A DNA stretch of 64,000 bases from Halobacterium jilantaiense (GCF_900110535.1 NZ_FOJA01000001.1:1302001-1366000), one strand, 5' to 3'. Shown: positions 44,629-54,642, counted from the stretch's first letter. The notes: generated by a model from the letters alone, not told the origin. Made by a program: numbers and translations.

Positions 44629-45732
44629 ATGTCCGACGGAGACGAGGCAGCCAGCGACGAAGAGCACACAGACGACGACAGCGCCGGCGAGATGGAGTTC
44701 GGGGACCAGCCGTCCCCGCTCGGCGTGAAAGTCGGAAGCACGCGGACAGTGGTCGCTGCGGGCGACGCAGACAACCCCGAGGTCACCCAGACGCTGACGT
44801 GTCTGGCGACGTACGACGACGCGCTCACGGGCGAAGAGCACGTCATCTACGGCGAGGAAGCCGCGACCGAGTACCCCGACCGCGTCCGGTTCATGCTGCG
44901 GTCCGGACTGCCCGAGGACGAGGAGACGACCGGGCTCGCCAAACGGTTCTTCGAGGAGTTCGCGGCCGCCAACGGCCTCGGCGCTGACTCGGTGGTGGTC
45001 TACGCCATCCCGACCATCGACAACGACGCCGGCCTGCAGCGGCTCTCCGAAATCATCGAGGAGGGGCCCGTCGGCGAGCGCCGCGTGGCGTCCTACCCCG
45101 AGAGCCTCTGTGGCGCGGTGCCCGCGCTCGGCGACGGCCTCGACGCCATCGAGGACACGTTCGTCGCTGTCAACATGGGGTCGACGAACCTCGAAGCGTG
45201 CGCGTACCGCCGCGGCGAACAGCTCGCGCCATTCTCGACCGGAGCCGTCACCGGCAGCGAGGTCGACCGCCGCATCGCCAACTACGTCGAGGAGGAGACG
45301 CAGGGCCGCGTGAACATCGACGTCCAGACCGCCCGCGAGTACAAGGAGACCCACGCCGACTTCGACGACTACGAGCCGTTCAGCGACATCATCCAGCAGC
45401 CCGGCGGCGGCACCTACGAGTTCACCATCGAGGACGCCGTGATGGACGCCGTCGACGAGTTCGTCGACGACGCGGTCAACGAGGTCGCGAACATCTTCAT
45501 GCCGGACTTCGCCAACGACTACATGAAGGTCTACCAGCAGGCGCTGGACAACCCCGTGGTGTTGACCGGCGGGATGGCCTGCATCCCGGGCATCGTCGGC
45601 GAGTTCGAGCGGCGACTGACCGAGGAAGTCGGCCGCGAGGTCGAGGCGACGACCGCCGACCACCCGGAAACCGCGGCCGCGCGGGGCGCACACCGCATCG
45701 CGGAGCGCCTCGTCGACCTCGGTGAGTACTAG
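44629..45732 (+). CDS. Actin/MreB-like ATPase, probable salactin
   Basis: Actin-superfamily protein of 367 residues with an acidic 30-residue N-terminus. Phosphate-1 region is PLGVKVGSTRTVV, phosphate-2 FVAVNMGSTNLEACAYRRG, and the adenosine loop VVLTGGMACIPGIVGEFERRL. In between, GAVTGSEVDRRIANYVEEE and NIDVQTAREYKETHADF match MreB/ParM-type connectors. Salactin of Halobacterium salinarum is a dynamically unstable filament-forming actin needed for chromosome partition at low phosphate; the gene neighbourhood here looks like that of the salactin gene, from memory. A TATA-like ACATTTGG precedes the ATG at 44629. Identity with salactin needs an alignment. Confidence 0.8.
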   Translation: MSDGDEAASDEEHTDDDSAGEMEFGDQPSPLGVKVGSTRTVVAAGDADNPEVTQTLTCLATYDDALTGEEHVIYGEEAATEYPDRVRFMLRSGLPEDEETTGLAKRFFEEFAAANGLGADSVVVYAIPTIDNDAGLQRLSEIIEEGPVGERRVASYPESLCGAVPALGDGLDAIEDTFVAVNMGSTNLEACAYRRGEQLAPFSTGAVTGSEVDRRIANYVEEETQGRVNIDVQTAREYKETHADFDDYEPFSDIIQQPGGGTYEFTIEDAVMDAVDEFVDDAVNEVANIFMPDFANDYMKVYQQALDNPVVLTGGMACIPGIVGEFERRLTEEVGREVEATTADHPETAAARGAHRIAERLVDLGEY

Positions 45733-45742
45733 CATTTATCAG
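45732..45742 (+). promoter_or_regulatory. TATA box for alpha/beta hydrolase gene
   Basis: AGCATTTATCA is centred 28 bases before the ATG at 45765 and overlaps the end of the actin-like gene, showing that the two genes can be transcribed separately. Confidence 0.6.
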
Positions 45743-45764
45743 TCGTCGCGGAGACCAGCGACCG

Positions 45765-46682
45765 ATGGCAGCCCACTCCACGCGGGCCGCCGCCACCGTC
45801 TCGCTGTCCGCGAGCGAGCGCGACCGCACCGACGCCGTCGCGGCGACCGACAGCGGTGACGAGCGGGCGCTCGCCTACGCCGAGTACGGCGACCCCGACG
45901 GCACGCCGCTCGTCTTCTGTCACGGCTTCCCCGGCTCCCGCATTCAGGGGAGTCTGCTCCGCGAGGCGGCCCGCGAACACGGCGTCCGCGTGCTCGCGCC
46001 CGACCGGCCCGGCGTCGGGCAGTCGGGCGCGGCGGGCGTCCGGCCGCTCGGCGCGTGGGCCGACGACGTCGCGACCCTCGCCGACCGCCTCGGCGTCGAC
46101 GAGTACGGCGTCCTCGGGTTCTCCGCGGGCGGCCCGCGTGCGCTCGCCTGCGCCGCTCGCACGCCGGAACGCGTGACGCGCTGCGTGGTCGCGTCCGGCT
46201 CCCCGCCGCCCGCGCTCGCGGACGACCTCGACGGCTTCGTGCGCGCGGCGACGCGACTGGGCCGGCACTCCGTCCACTTCGTGCGGCCGCTCGCGTGGCT
46301 GTGCTGCCGGCGCATCGAGACCGCGACGCGGTTCACCGACGTGGTCGGCGACCCCCAGGACGGCGACCTGGCGGACCCGCGGCTCGGAGAGTCCGGGCGG
46401 ATGCTGCTGGCGGACGCCCGGGAAGCCGTCCGACAGGGGCCGAGGCCGGTGGCGGCCGAGCTCGCGGCACTCGGCCGCGACTGGGGGTTCGACCTCGGCG
46501 ACGTCGCCGTGCCGACGCGCGTGGTCCACGGTGCCCTCGACGAGACAGTCCCCGTCTCTGCCGCCGAGTACGTCGCCGACGGGGTTCCCAGCGCGGAGTT
46601 CGACACCTACGACCACGCCGGCCACTACCTCGTGCTGACCGAGTACGCCGGCGACGCCGTGACGTGGGCGGCCGGCGAGTGA
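45765..46682 (+). CDS. Alpha/beta hydrolase
   Basis: Hydrolase of 305 residues with a single alpha/beta fold. The oxyanion region is VFCHGFPGSRIQ, the nucleophile elbow GFSAGG (Ser near residue 126), the acid VVHGALDETVPV and the histidine FDTYDHAGHYLVL. An N-terminal 30-residue Ser/Thr/Ala stretch precedes the fold, and a cap region with ARLGRHSVHFVRPLAWLCCRR covers it. Substrate unknown; esterase or epoxide-hydrolase-like activity is equally possible. No signal peptide. Confidence 0.8.
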   Translation: MAAHSTRAAATVSLSASERDRTDAVAATDSGDERALAYAEYGDPDGTPLVFCHGFPGSRIQGSLLREAAREHGVRVLAPDRPGVGQSGAAGVRPLGAWADDVATLADRLGVDEYGVLGFSAGGPRALACAARTPERVTRCVVASGSPPPALADDLDGFVRAATRLGRHSVHFVRPLAWLCCRRIETATRFTDVVGDPQDGDLADPRLGESGRMLLADAREAVRQGPRPVAAELAALGRDWGFDLGDVAVPTRVVHGALDETVPVSAAEYVADGVPSAEFDTYDHAGHYLVLTEYAGDAVTWAAGE

Positions 46683-46907
46683 GGACGCTGTCGGGGCGGC
46701 GAGAAGGACGGGGCGGGGCAGCCGGGGCGTCGAGCGCTGCCGCTGTCTGCCGACCCCCCGGAAAGAACTCGGGTACCCCTACCCGGCGGCTGTCCTTGTG
46801 AACCGGGCCGGTAAATGTCTTGTCAGACTCTCGGGGTTCGGGCCGCAGATTCCTATCGTGTGAGAAACGCGCCAGAACGTAAGCCCGGGGGACGGGAATC
46901 GGCCCGC

Positions 46908-47615
46908 ATGGACGACGGTCGCGACCGACACAGCGGAACTCCGACGGGGAGCCGGCGAGCCGTCCTCCGGTCGACGGTCGGCGTGGCAGCCGCCGGCTCG
47001 GTCGCCGGCTGCCTCGGCGTCCTCGGCGACGACTCGCCGACGGTGTTGAGCGAACCGGACAGACAGTTCGACAGCGGCGACCTCCCGTACCCGGCGTGGG
47101 GCGAGCGCGTCCCCGACGTGACTGTGCCGGCACCGCTGTCGGGCGGCGAGGTCGCCACGCGTGACGTGGCGGAGCCGGCGCTGTACACGTTCTTCTACAG
47201 CCACTGCAACACGGTCTGTCCGGTCCTGATTTCGACGATGCGGAACGTCCAGACCCACGCCGCCAACGAGGGGTACGCCGACGAGGTGTCGCTGTTCCCG
47301 GTGACGTTCGACCCGGAGCGGGACACGGCCGACCGGCTCGGCGAGTACGCCGGCGAGATGAACGTCGACGCCGACGCCGACAGCTGGACGTTCCTCCGGC
47401 CGGACGGACCCGAGCGCGCCGACGCCGTCGTCTCGGACGCGTTCGGCGTGACGTTCCAGCGCACGCACCCCGACGACATGGACGCGTACATGTTCACGCA
47501 CTCGGCACTGACGTTCCTCGTGAACGGCGACGGCTACGTGGAACGCGCCTACCGGTCGAAAGCGCCGAACGAGGACCAGATACTCGACGACCTCGCGGCG
47601 GTGAGAGACGCGTGA
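46908..47615 (+). CDS. SCO1/SenC family lipoprotein (copper/thiol chaperone)
   Basis: Tat-exported lipoprotein of 235 residues. The signal has SRRAVLRSTVG and a lipobox cysteine at C35. The SCO motif is CNTVC (C100, C104) in TFFYSHCNTVCPV, with the conserved distal histidine in MFTHSALTFLV. SCO1 proteins deliver copper to, or reduce thiols in, the CuA site of cytochrome oxidase. It heads an operon with a TlpA-like thioredoxin and a CcdA-like membrane protein that overlap by four bases each. GAACGTAAG about 27 bases upstream supports the ATG at 46908. Confidence 0.88.
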   Translation: MDDGRDRHSGTPTGSRRAVLRSTVGVAAAGSVAGCLGVLGDDSPTVLSEPDRQFDSGDLPYPAWGERVPDVTVPAPLSGGEVATRDVAEPALYTFFYSHCNTVCPVLISTMRNVQTHAANEGYADEVSLFPVTFDPERDTADRLGEYAGEMNVDADADSWTFLRPDGPERADAVVSDAFGVTFQRTHPDDMDAYMFTHSALTFLVNGDGYVERAYRSKAPNEDQILDDLAAVRDA

Positions 47616-48148
47616 AACGGCGGCAGGTCCTCGGAGCGCTGGCGGGCGCTGGCCTGACCGGCGGCAGCCTCTGGGTCGCCCGGAACGGCGTCCCGCGTCC
47701 CGGTGGGAGCGACAACGACCCGGCCGGGCTGCCCCGGGAAGTCGAGACCCTCGACGCGCCCGGGTCGACCGCGGGCACCGCGACCGTCCCGCGGCCCGGG
47801 ACGCCGACCGTCGTCGACCTGTTCGCGACGTGGTGTGCGCCCTGCGACGAACAGCTCGCCGAACTCCGGGCGGTCCACAGCGACTACCCCGAGGTGGCGT
47901 TCGTCTCGGTGACGAACGAGCGCGTCGGCGACACACTCACCCGGACGGACATCGCGGACTGGTGGGCCGACAACGGCGGCGCGTGGCCCGTCGGCATCGA
48001 CCCCGGCAGCGGACTGCTGGCGGCGTTCGGCGCGAGCGCGCTGCCGTACGTCGCCGTCGCCGACGCCGACGGCCGCATCGTCGCCGAGTACAGCGGGGTC
48101 GCCGCGGCGAATGCCCTCCGGGACGACCTCGACACCCTCGACGCATGA
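47612..48148 (+). CDS. TlpA/ResA-like membrane-anchored thioredoxin
   Basis: Protein of 178 residues. It has an N-terminal twin-arginine/anchor segment (MKRRQVLGALAGAGLTGG) and an outward-facing thioredoxin domain. The active site is WCAPC in VDLFATWCAPCDEQLAEL, and the cis-proline loop is ASALPYVAVADADG. It would reduce disulfides outside the membrane, taking electrons from the CcdA-like partner downstream and passing them to SCO1 or apocytochromes. The start GTG overlaps the SCO1 stop as GTGA. Confidence 0.85.
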   Translation: MKRRQVLGALAGAGLTGGSLWVARNGVPRPGGSDNDPAGLPREVETLDAPGSTAGTATVPRPGTPTVVDLFATWCAPCDEQLAELRAVHSDYPEVAFVSVTNERVGDTLTRTDIADWWADNGGAWPVGIDPGSGLLAAFGASALPYVAVADADGRIVAEYSGVAAANALRDDLDTLDA

Positions 48149-48816
48149 CCGCCAGCGCGTCGGTCGCGGGTGCCACTGCGTTCGCTGCGGGTACGGGCGT
48201 CGCGACGTTCTTCGCGCCGTGTGCGTTCCCGCTGCTGCCCGGCTACGTCGGCTACTACGTCGCCGAGAGCGACAGCGACACCGCCGTGCTGGCGGCCGCG
48301 GCCGCCGCCGCAGTCGGCGCTGTCACCGCGATTGCGGCCGTCGCGGGGCTGGTGCTGGCTGTCGGCCAGCCCGCCAGAGCCGCGCTCCCGGTGCTCGAAC
48401 CAGTCATCGGAGTGGGACTGGTCGGGTTCGGCGCGCTCGTGGTCGCCGGTCGCGGCCCACAGCTCCACGTGGCGCTGCCCGAACGGCCGTCGTCCGTACT
48501 CGGGTTCGGCGCGTTCGGTGCAGTGTACGCCGTCGCAGCCGCCGGCTGTGTCGTCCCGCTGTTCGTCGGCGTCGTCGCGCAGGCGCTCGCGCTCCCGGCG
48601 GCCGGCGCTACCGTAGTGCTCGGTGCCTACGCCGGCGGCGTCGCAGCCCCGCTCGTCGGCGTCACGCTGCTGGCGGGCGCGGGCGTCGAGGCGTGGCGAG
48701 ACCTCGGCGCGCACGCCGGCAGCGTCCAGCGGGCGGCCGGCGCTGTGATGGTGCTGGCCGGCCTCGGCCAGCTCTACCTCTCTGTCGTCGAACTGAACGT
48801 CCTCGGCGTCGCGTGA
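48145..48816 (+). CDS. CcdA/DsbD-like transmembrane electron carrier
   Basis: Membrane protein of 223 residues with about six helices. The two reactive cysteines expected of CcdA are visible: FFAPCAFPLLPGYVGYY near residue 27 and AVAAAGCVVPLFVG near residue 136. It transfers reducing equivalents from cytoplasmic thioredoxin (for example the protein at 13409) to the extracellular TlpA-like domain upstream. The ATG overlaps the preceding stop as ATGA. Its stop lies 9 bases from the convergent P1B ATPase stop. Confidence 0.85.
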   Translation: MTASASVAGATAFAAGTGVATFFAPCAFPLLPGYVGYYVAESDSDTAVLAAAAAAAVGAVTAIAAVAGLVLAVGQPARAALPVLEPVIGVGLVGFGALVVAGRGPQLHVALPERPSSVLGFGAFGAVYAVAAAGCVVPLFVGVVAQALALPAAGATVVLGAYAGGVAAPLVGVTLLAGAGVEAWRDLGAHAGSVQRAAGAVMVLAGLGQLYLSVVELNVLGVA

Positions 48817-48825
48817 GCGCGTCGG

Positions 48826-51114
<2,289 letters not shown>

Positions 51115-51182
51115 TATCTGGAGATAGCGGACGCGGTCTTATGAAGACTACTGCTATGAACCCGGGTTCTATTGAATATGAT

Positions 51183-51209
51183 TAACAACGAATTCGGATT
51201 GAGTTGTTA
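51183..51209. promoter_or_regulatory. NikR-type operator A (upstream of P1B ATPase)
   Basis: Perfect inverted repeat TAACAAC-N13-GTTGTTA, located 69 bases upstream of the ATPase start and beyond its probable TATA box (51137-51148). Half-site sequence and spacing are identical to operator B. Its position upstream of the TATA element would suit activation, or roadblock of a farther promoter. Confidence 0.78.
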
Positions 51210-51351
51210 ACTCGGGCGTCCGGTGAGTCCGCGAGCCACTGACGGAGGCCTTGCTCCCAACCCGCGACAACCCCGGACATGGAGGCGTTCGTCGCCGAGA
51301 ATCCTGCACTAGCAACTTGGGACGCTCACAGCCGAAATCGATAGGATAGTT

Positions 51352-51378
51352 TAACAACTCGTAGCGCCCGTGTTGTTA
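51352..51378. promoter_or_regulatory. NikR-type operator B (over nikR promoter)
   Basis: Perfect inverted repeat TAACAAC-N13-GTTGTTA from inside the nikR TATA region (AGTTTAACAA) to two bases before the ATG. A dimer or tetramer bound here would block TBP and the transcription start, giving autorepression. The 27-base extent is close to the 28 bases of the E. coli NikR operator. Confidence 0.82.
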
Positions 51379-51379
51379 C

Positions 51380-51808
51380 ATGAGCGTCGTCAGCGTCTCT
51401 ATGCCAGAGGAACTGCTCGAACGCATCGACGAGTTCTCCGAAGACCACGGCTACACCGGCCGCAGCGAGGTCGTCCGGGAAGCCAGCCGGAATCTGCTCG
51501 GCGAGTTCGAGGACAAGAAACTGGAGGGGCGCGAACTGATGGGCGTCGTCACGGTGGTCTTCGACTACGAGACGACGACCGTCGAGGAGAAGATGATGCA
51601 CCTCCGCCACGAACACGAGGACCTCGTCGCGTCGAACTTCCACAGCCACGTCGGCGGCCACCACTGCATGGAGCTGTTCGTTCTGGAGGGCGGTCTGGAG
51701 GACATCTCGACGTTCGTCGGGAAGATTCGCGCCACCCAGGACACGCTCACCATCGACTACTCGGTGCTGCCCGTCGACGACTTCGGCCCGCTGGCCGACA
51801 TGGACTAG
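51380..51808 (+). CDS. nikR: Nickel-responsive regulator NikR
   Basis: Ribbon-helix-helix regulator of 142 residues. The DNA-binding part is residues 1-45 ([30 protein letters not shown], read in parts). The C-terminal ACT-like domain keeps every high-affinity nickel ligand: H77, H88, H90 and C96, each offset by one from E. coli H76, H87, H89 and C95 ([14 protein letters not shown]). It should bind DNA when nickel-loaded. It is divergent from the P1B ATPase rather than from a nik ABC importer. Two identical operators flank the intergenic region. Confidence 0.93.
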   Translation: MSVVSVSMPEELLERIDEFSEDHGYTGRSEVVREASRNLLGEFEDKKLEGRELMGVVTVVFDYETTTVEEKMMHLRHEHEDLVASNFHSHVGGHHCMELFVLEGGLEDISTFVGKIRATQDTLTIDYSVLPVDDFGPLADMD

Positions 51809-51834
51809 CGGCGAGAGACCAGAATTTCTCCGCT

Positions 51835-52071
51835 TCAGGCGTCGCAGGCGACCCAGTGGCTGCCCTCGTTGGCGACCAGACCGTCGTCCCGGAGGTCGGG
51901 CAGCACGCGCAACAGCGTGAGGAACGGCAGTTCGAGGTCTGCTTTGAGTTCGTCGAGCGTCGCGCCGCCCTGCACGGCGAGGTAGAGGTAGACGAGTTTG
52001 CGGCGGTCGGACTCGATGTCGCGGACTGCCGACAGCACACCGGCGGTCTGCTCCAGCTGACTGGCGCTCAT
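51835..52071 (-). CDS. Small winged-helix protein
   Basis: DNA-binding-like protein of 78 residues, essentially one winged helix: QLEQTAGVLSAVRDIESDRRKLVYLYLAV, then GATLDELKADLELPFLTLLRVLPDLRDDGLVANEGSHWV, each read in parts. It resembles TrmB/ArsR-type folds without an effector domain. The leaderless ATG at 52071 is fixed by a strong TATA element TTTTTATTATC at 52092-52104 (minus strand). It converges with nikR, 26 bases from its stop. Target unknown. Confidence 0.75.
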   Translation of the reverse strand: MSASQLEQTAGVLSAVRDIESDRRKLVYLYLAVQGGATLDELKADLELPFLTLLRVLPDLRDDGLVANEGSHWVACDA

Positions 52072-52162
52072 ACCCCACCCCAGAATTTCGACGATAATAA
52101 AAACTCGTTGACTACGATTGTCGAAACCCAGTGGCAGTCCGTAGCCCCTCGCTAACTCACGG

Positions 52163-52474
52163 TCAGTCGTCGACGCGCGTGCTGATGTCCTCGGCGGCTG
52201 CCAGCGGGTGCGCCACCAGATACCGGACCCACGCTGCACGCGCCTCGTCGATGTCGCCGGATATCCACTCCCAGTCAGCGACCGGCGCGTCTCACTCGGC
52301 GAGTCCGCGAACACCGAACTGAATGTGCAGAACCGGAACCGCAGCCACGGTCGCGACTAGCGCCACCACCAGCGGCAGGACGCCCGAGGTCGTGACAGGC
52401 AAGGCGCGTGTGAGCGCGAACGTCGCGAAGAACACCACCCAGGAAGCACAGATCACGCACGTTCGATGTCTCAC
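52163..52474 (-). pseudogene. Small membrane protein interrupted by in-frame TGA
   Basis: The frame from ATG 52474 gives 60 residues with two hydrophobic segments and a CVIC motif near the start, then a TGA at 52294-52292. Without a shift, the same frame continues for 42 codons of clearly haloarchaeal type (DAPVADWEWISGD, then RAAWVRYLVAHPLAAAEDIS) to TGA at 52165-52163. The tail has no start of its own. A CGA-to-TGA change would explain the break, since Arg fits the context LAE-x-DAPVADW. A good TATA element (GATTTATGTG) still precedes the ATG. The product may be the 60-residue short form. Confidence 0.68.
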
Positions 52475-52584
52475 ACTGACCCCGGACCCGCGGCGTTCAC
52501 ATAAATCGCGTGTCGTGTTCTCTCACCGTGCAGTTTCAGGTGTGTGGCAAGCCGACGCGAGCCGAGAACCGCAGAGAGAGTGGA

Positions 52585-52695
52585 TGGGCCCTGGCGGATT
52601 TGAACCACCGCTCACCCGGTGTCCCACAGTGCCGCCGTCGGGTCGACGGCGCTGGTATGAGCCGGGGGCTTTGAACCAGACTAAGCTAAGGGCCC
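52585..52695 (-). tRNA. tRNA-Met (CAU), elongator type, with intron
   Basis: The minus strand folds into a cloverleaf. Acceptor GGGCCCT pairs with AGGGCCC and discriminator A. The D-stem is GCTT/AAGC, the anticodon stem CCCGG/CCGGG with loop CTCATAA after splicing, and the T-loop GGTTCAAATCC. The anticodon CAT is followed at position 37/38 by an intron of 35 bases, about 52655-52621, so the exons are 52695-52656 and 52620-52585 (76 bases mature). Introns at this place are established for haloarchaeal elongator tRNA-Met and are cut at a bulge-helix-bulge. CCA is not encoded. Confidence 0.9.
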
Positions 52696-52765
52696 TGTAC
52701 GTGGGTATCCCGTGGGACGGCCTTTAGCGTATCGGGACACGGCAGCGCCGGCACGGTGAGCGGAG

Positions 52766-54127
52766 TCAGGCGTCGGACTCGTCGTCGCTGGCGTCGCCGT
52801 CGGTCGCAGTTGGTTCGGGTGGCTGGACGACGAGCCGGTCGATGCGGGCGTCGGTGACGGCGTCGACGCGCAGCAGAACGCCGTCGTGTTCGAGTTCGTC
52901 GCCGACTTCGGGGACGCGGCCGAGCCGGCTGAAGACGAAGCCGCCGATGGTCTCGACGTCGTCGCTCTCGAAGTCGGTGTCGAGGCGGTCGTTGACGGCC
53001 TGAACGGGAACGCCGCCGTCAACGAGGTACGTGCCGTCCTCGCGGGCGTCGATAGACGGCTGCTGGCCGTCGGTGTCGAACTCGTCTTGGATGTCGCCGA
53101 CAATCTCCTCGAGGACGTCCTCGATGGTGAGCACGCCCTCGAAGACGCCCCACTCGTCGATGACGACGGCGAGTTGACTGCCCTCCTGGGCCTGGAAGTC
53201 AGCGAGGATGGAGTCGACGCGACGGGTCTCGGGGACGGCCAGCGCCTCGCGTGCGAGGTCGCGAGCAGTCACTGCCTCGCCGCGGTCGGGCTCCGTCTCG
53301 GTGGCGTGCAGGACGTCCTTGGCGTGGACGAAGCCGACCGGCTGCTCGCCGTCGTCGTCAAGGACGAGGTAGCGCGTGTACGCGCCGCCGGCGACGATGC
53401 CGCGGAGTTCCGGCAGCCCCATGGACGCGGGGACAGTGGCGACGTCCGGTCGCGGCACCATGATTTCGCGGGCAATCGTGTCCCCGAGCTCGAAGACGCT
53501 CTCGATCATCTCGACTTCGTCGAGGTCGATTTCGCCGGTCTCCTCCGAGCGCGTGAGAATCATCCGAATCTCCTCCTCGGTGTGGGTCTCCTCGCTCTCT
53601 GAGGCGGGGGAGACGCCTGCGAGGCGCGTGAAGTAGTTCGCAGTGCCGTTGAACACGACGAGACCGGGCCGGAACACGAAGTAGAAGACCTTCATCAGGG
53701 GCGCGACGACGAGCGCGACCTTCACGGCCTCCTGGATGGCGAACGTCTTCGGTGCGAGCTCCCCGAAGACGACGTGGAGGAACGTGATAGTGCCGAACCC
53801 GACGGCGAACGCGACGAGGTGGACGAGCGTCGCGGGCAGCACCTGGCCGAGCACGGGGTCGATGAGCGCGGCGACCGCGGGCTCGCCCACCCACCCGAGG
53901 CCGAGCGAGGACAGCGTGATACCGAGCTGGCTCACCGCGAGGTAGCTGTCGAGGTTCTCGACGGCGTCCTGGACGGCCTTTGCGCCGGGTTTCCCGCGCT
54001 CGACGAGCGCGTTCACCTGCGTCGGCCGTACCTTCACGAACGCGAACTCGGCGGCGACGAACACGCCATTCATCACCACCAGAAACAGCGCGAGCAGCAC
54101 GCCACCGACGTCGAGCAGTTCGACCAT
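52766..54127 (-). CDS. CorC/HlyC-type hemolysin family protein (DUF21-CBS-CBS-CorC)
   Basis: Membrane protein of 453 residues with the complete domain order. A DUF21 region with about four helices (residues 1-200: VVMNGVFVAAEFAFVKVR, LGLGWVGEPAVAALI, VVFGELAPKTFAIQ) is followed by two CBS domains (about 215-335: REIMVPRPDVATVP, then VIDEWGVFEGVLTIEDVLEEIVGDI). A CorC/HlyC transporter-associated domain forms the end (about 355-435). Related proteins act in Mg2+/Co2+ homeostasis; haemolysis is a historical name. The C-terminal 20 residues are acidic low complexity. Confidence 0.9.
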   Translation of the reverse strand: MVELLDVGGVLLALFLVVMNGVFVAAEFAFVKVRPTQVNALVERGKPGAKAVQDAVENLDSYLAVSQLGITLSSLGLGWVGEPAVAALIDPVLGQVLPATLVHLVAFAVGFGTITFLHVVFGELAPKTFAIQEAVKVALVVAPLMKVFYFVFRPGLVVFNGTANYFTRLAGVSPASESEETHTEEEIRMILTRSEETGEIDLDEVEMIESVFELGDTIAREIMVPRPDVATVPASMGLPELRGIVAGGAYTRYLVLDDDGEQPVGFVHAKDVLHATETEPDRGEAVTARDLAREALAVPETRRVDSILADFQAQEGSQLAVVIDEWGVFEGVLTIEDVLEEIVGDIQDEFDTDGQQPSIDAREDGTYLVDGGVPVQAVNDRLDTDFESDDVETIGGFVFSRLGRVPEVGDELEHDGVLLRVDAVTDARIDRLVVQPPEPTATDGDASDDESDA

Positions 54128-54241
54128 ACGGGTGCTTGGGCAGTCACTGTCTTGTAGGAGGTGGTCGGCGAACGGCAGACGGAGAACGGGCCACGGTGAG
54201 GGGAGCCATCGCTGCGCGAGTAGCTATCAGAGAAGCGCCGT

Positions 54242-54330
54242 CGTGAGACTGCGTCTCACGGGCCGTGAATTTCGGAGAAATTCACGCCGTCGGAGGGCTA
54301 CGCCCCCCGGGCCGTCAGAAGTATTCTGAC
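54242..54330. repeat. Tandem array of four short-loop hairpins
   Basis: Four palindromes with three-base loops follow one another: CGTGAGAC-TGC-GTCTCACG (54242-54260), CGTGAATTTC-GGA-GAAATTCACG (54264-54286), GGAGGGC-TAC-GCCCCCC with one mismatch (about 54291-54307), and GTCAGAA-GTA-TTCTGAC (54314-54330). The links are short and GC-rich. No protein frame is conserved here. Stems differ in sequence but share architecture, and the array ends exactly at the duplicated tRNA-Asn end. Confidence 0.8.
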
Positions 54331-54350
54331 GCCGCCACCAGGGCTCGAAC
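54330..54350 (-). repeat. Duplicated 3' end of tRNA-Asn (att-like)
   Basis: Twenty-one bases are identical to 54470-54490, the acceptor and T-arm end of the tRNA-Asn gene, in the same orientation and 140 bases downstream of it. This is the usual footprint of an integrase using a tRNA gene as attachment site. Confidence 0.7.
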
Positions 54351-54431
54351 GTCGGAAGACGGTCCTGCTCGCTCCGCTGCGCGGGCTGCGGCTTCCGGGC
54401 TCGAGCCCTTCCGGCGCTACAACTGGACTCA

Positions 54432-54453
54432 TCGCAGAGCCGACGCTCTGCGA
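54432..54453. repeat. 9-bp hairpin between tRNA-Asn and its duplicated end
   Basis: TCGCAGAGC-CGAC-GCTCTGCGA is a perfect 9-bp stem with a four-base loop, extendable by ACTCA/TGAGT with a bulge. It lies 17 bases after the tRNA-Asn 3' end and could be its terminator or an element-derived repeat. Confidence 0.6.
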
Positions 54454-54469
54454 GTGAGTGTCTGAGAAG

Positions 54470-54542
54470 CGCCGCCACCAGGGCTCGAACCTGGGACAAC
54501 GTGGGTAACAACCACGTGCTCTACCAACTGAGCTATGGCGGC
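54470..54542 (-). tRNA. tRNA-Asn (GUU)
   Basis: The minus strand forms a standard 73-base tRNA. Acceptor GCCGCCA pairs with TGGCGGC and discriminator G, the D-arm has AGCTCAGTTGGTAGAGC, the anticodon loop TTGTTAC carries GTT, and the T-arm is GGTTCGAGCC. CCA is not encoded, consistent with the nearby CCA-adding enzyme gene. Confidence 0.95.
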
Positions 54543-54642
54543 TTGCAATCCAGCGTAGCCGCGGCGTTTTGAAATGGCTTTCGTTTCGCAAGCAGGCCCG
54601 GGCATCGACACGGCTTAGGTCCGCACCCGAAAACGAGGGGGC

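Noticed and set aside
52292-52294. Selenocysteine codon
   Set aside because: Haloarchaea are not known to use selenocysteine, the surrounding residues do not suggest a redox site, and no SECIS-like hairpin is seen.
54265-54511. Small genes in the hairpin/tRNA-Asn region
   Set aside because: Frames run through perfect palindromes and the tRNA gene; they reflect absence of stops, not coding.
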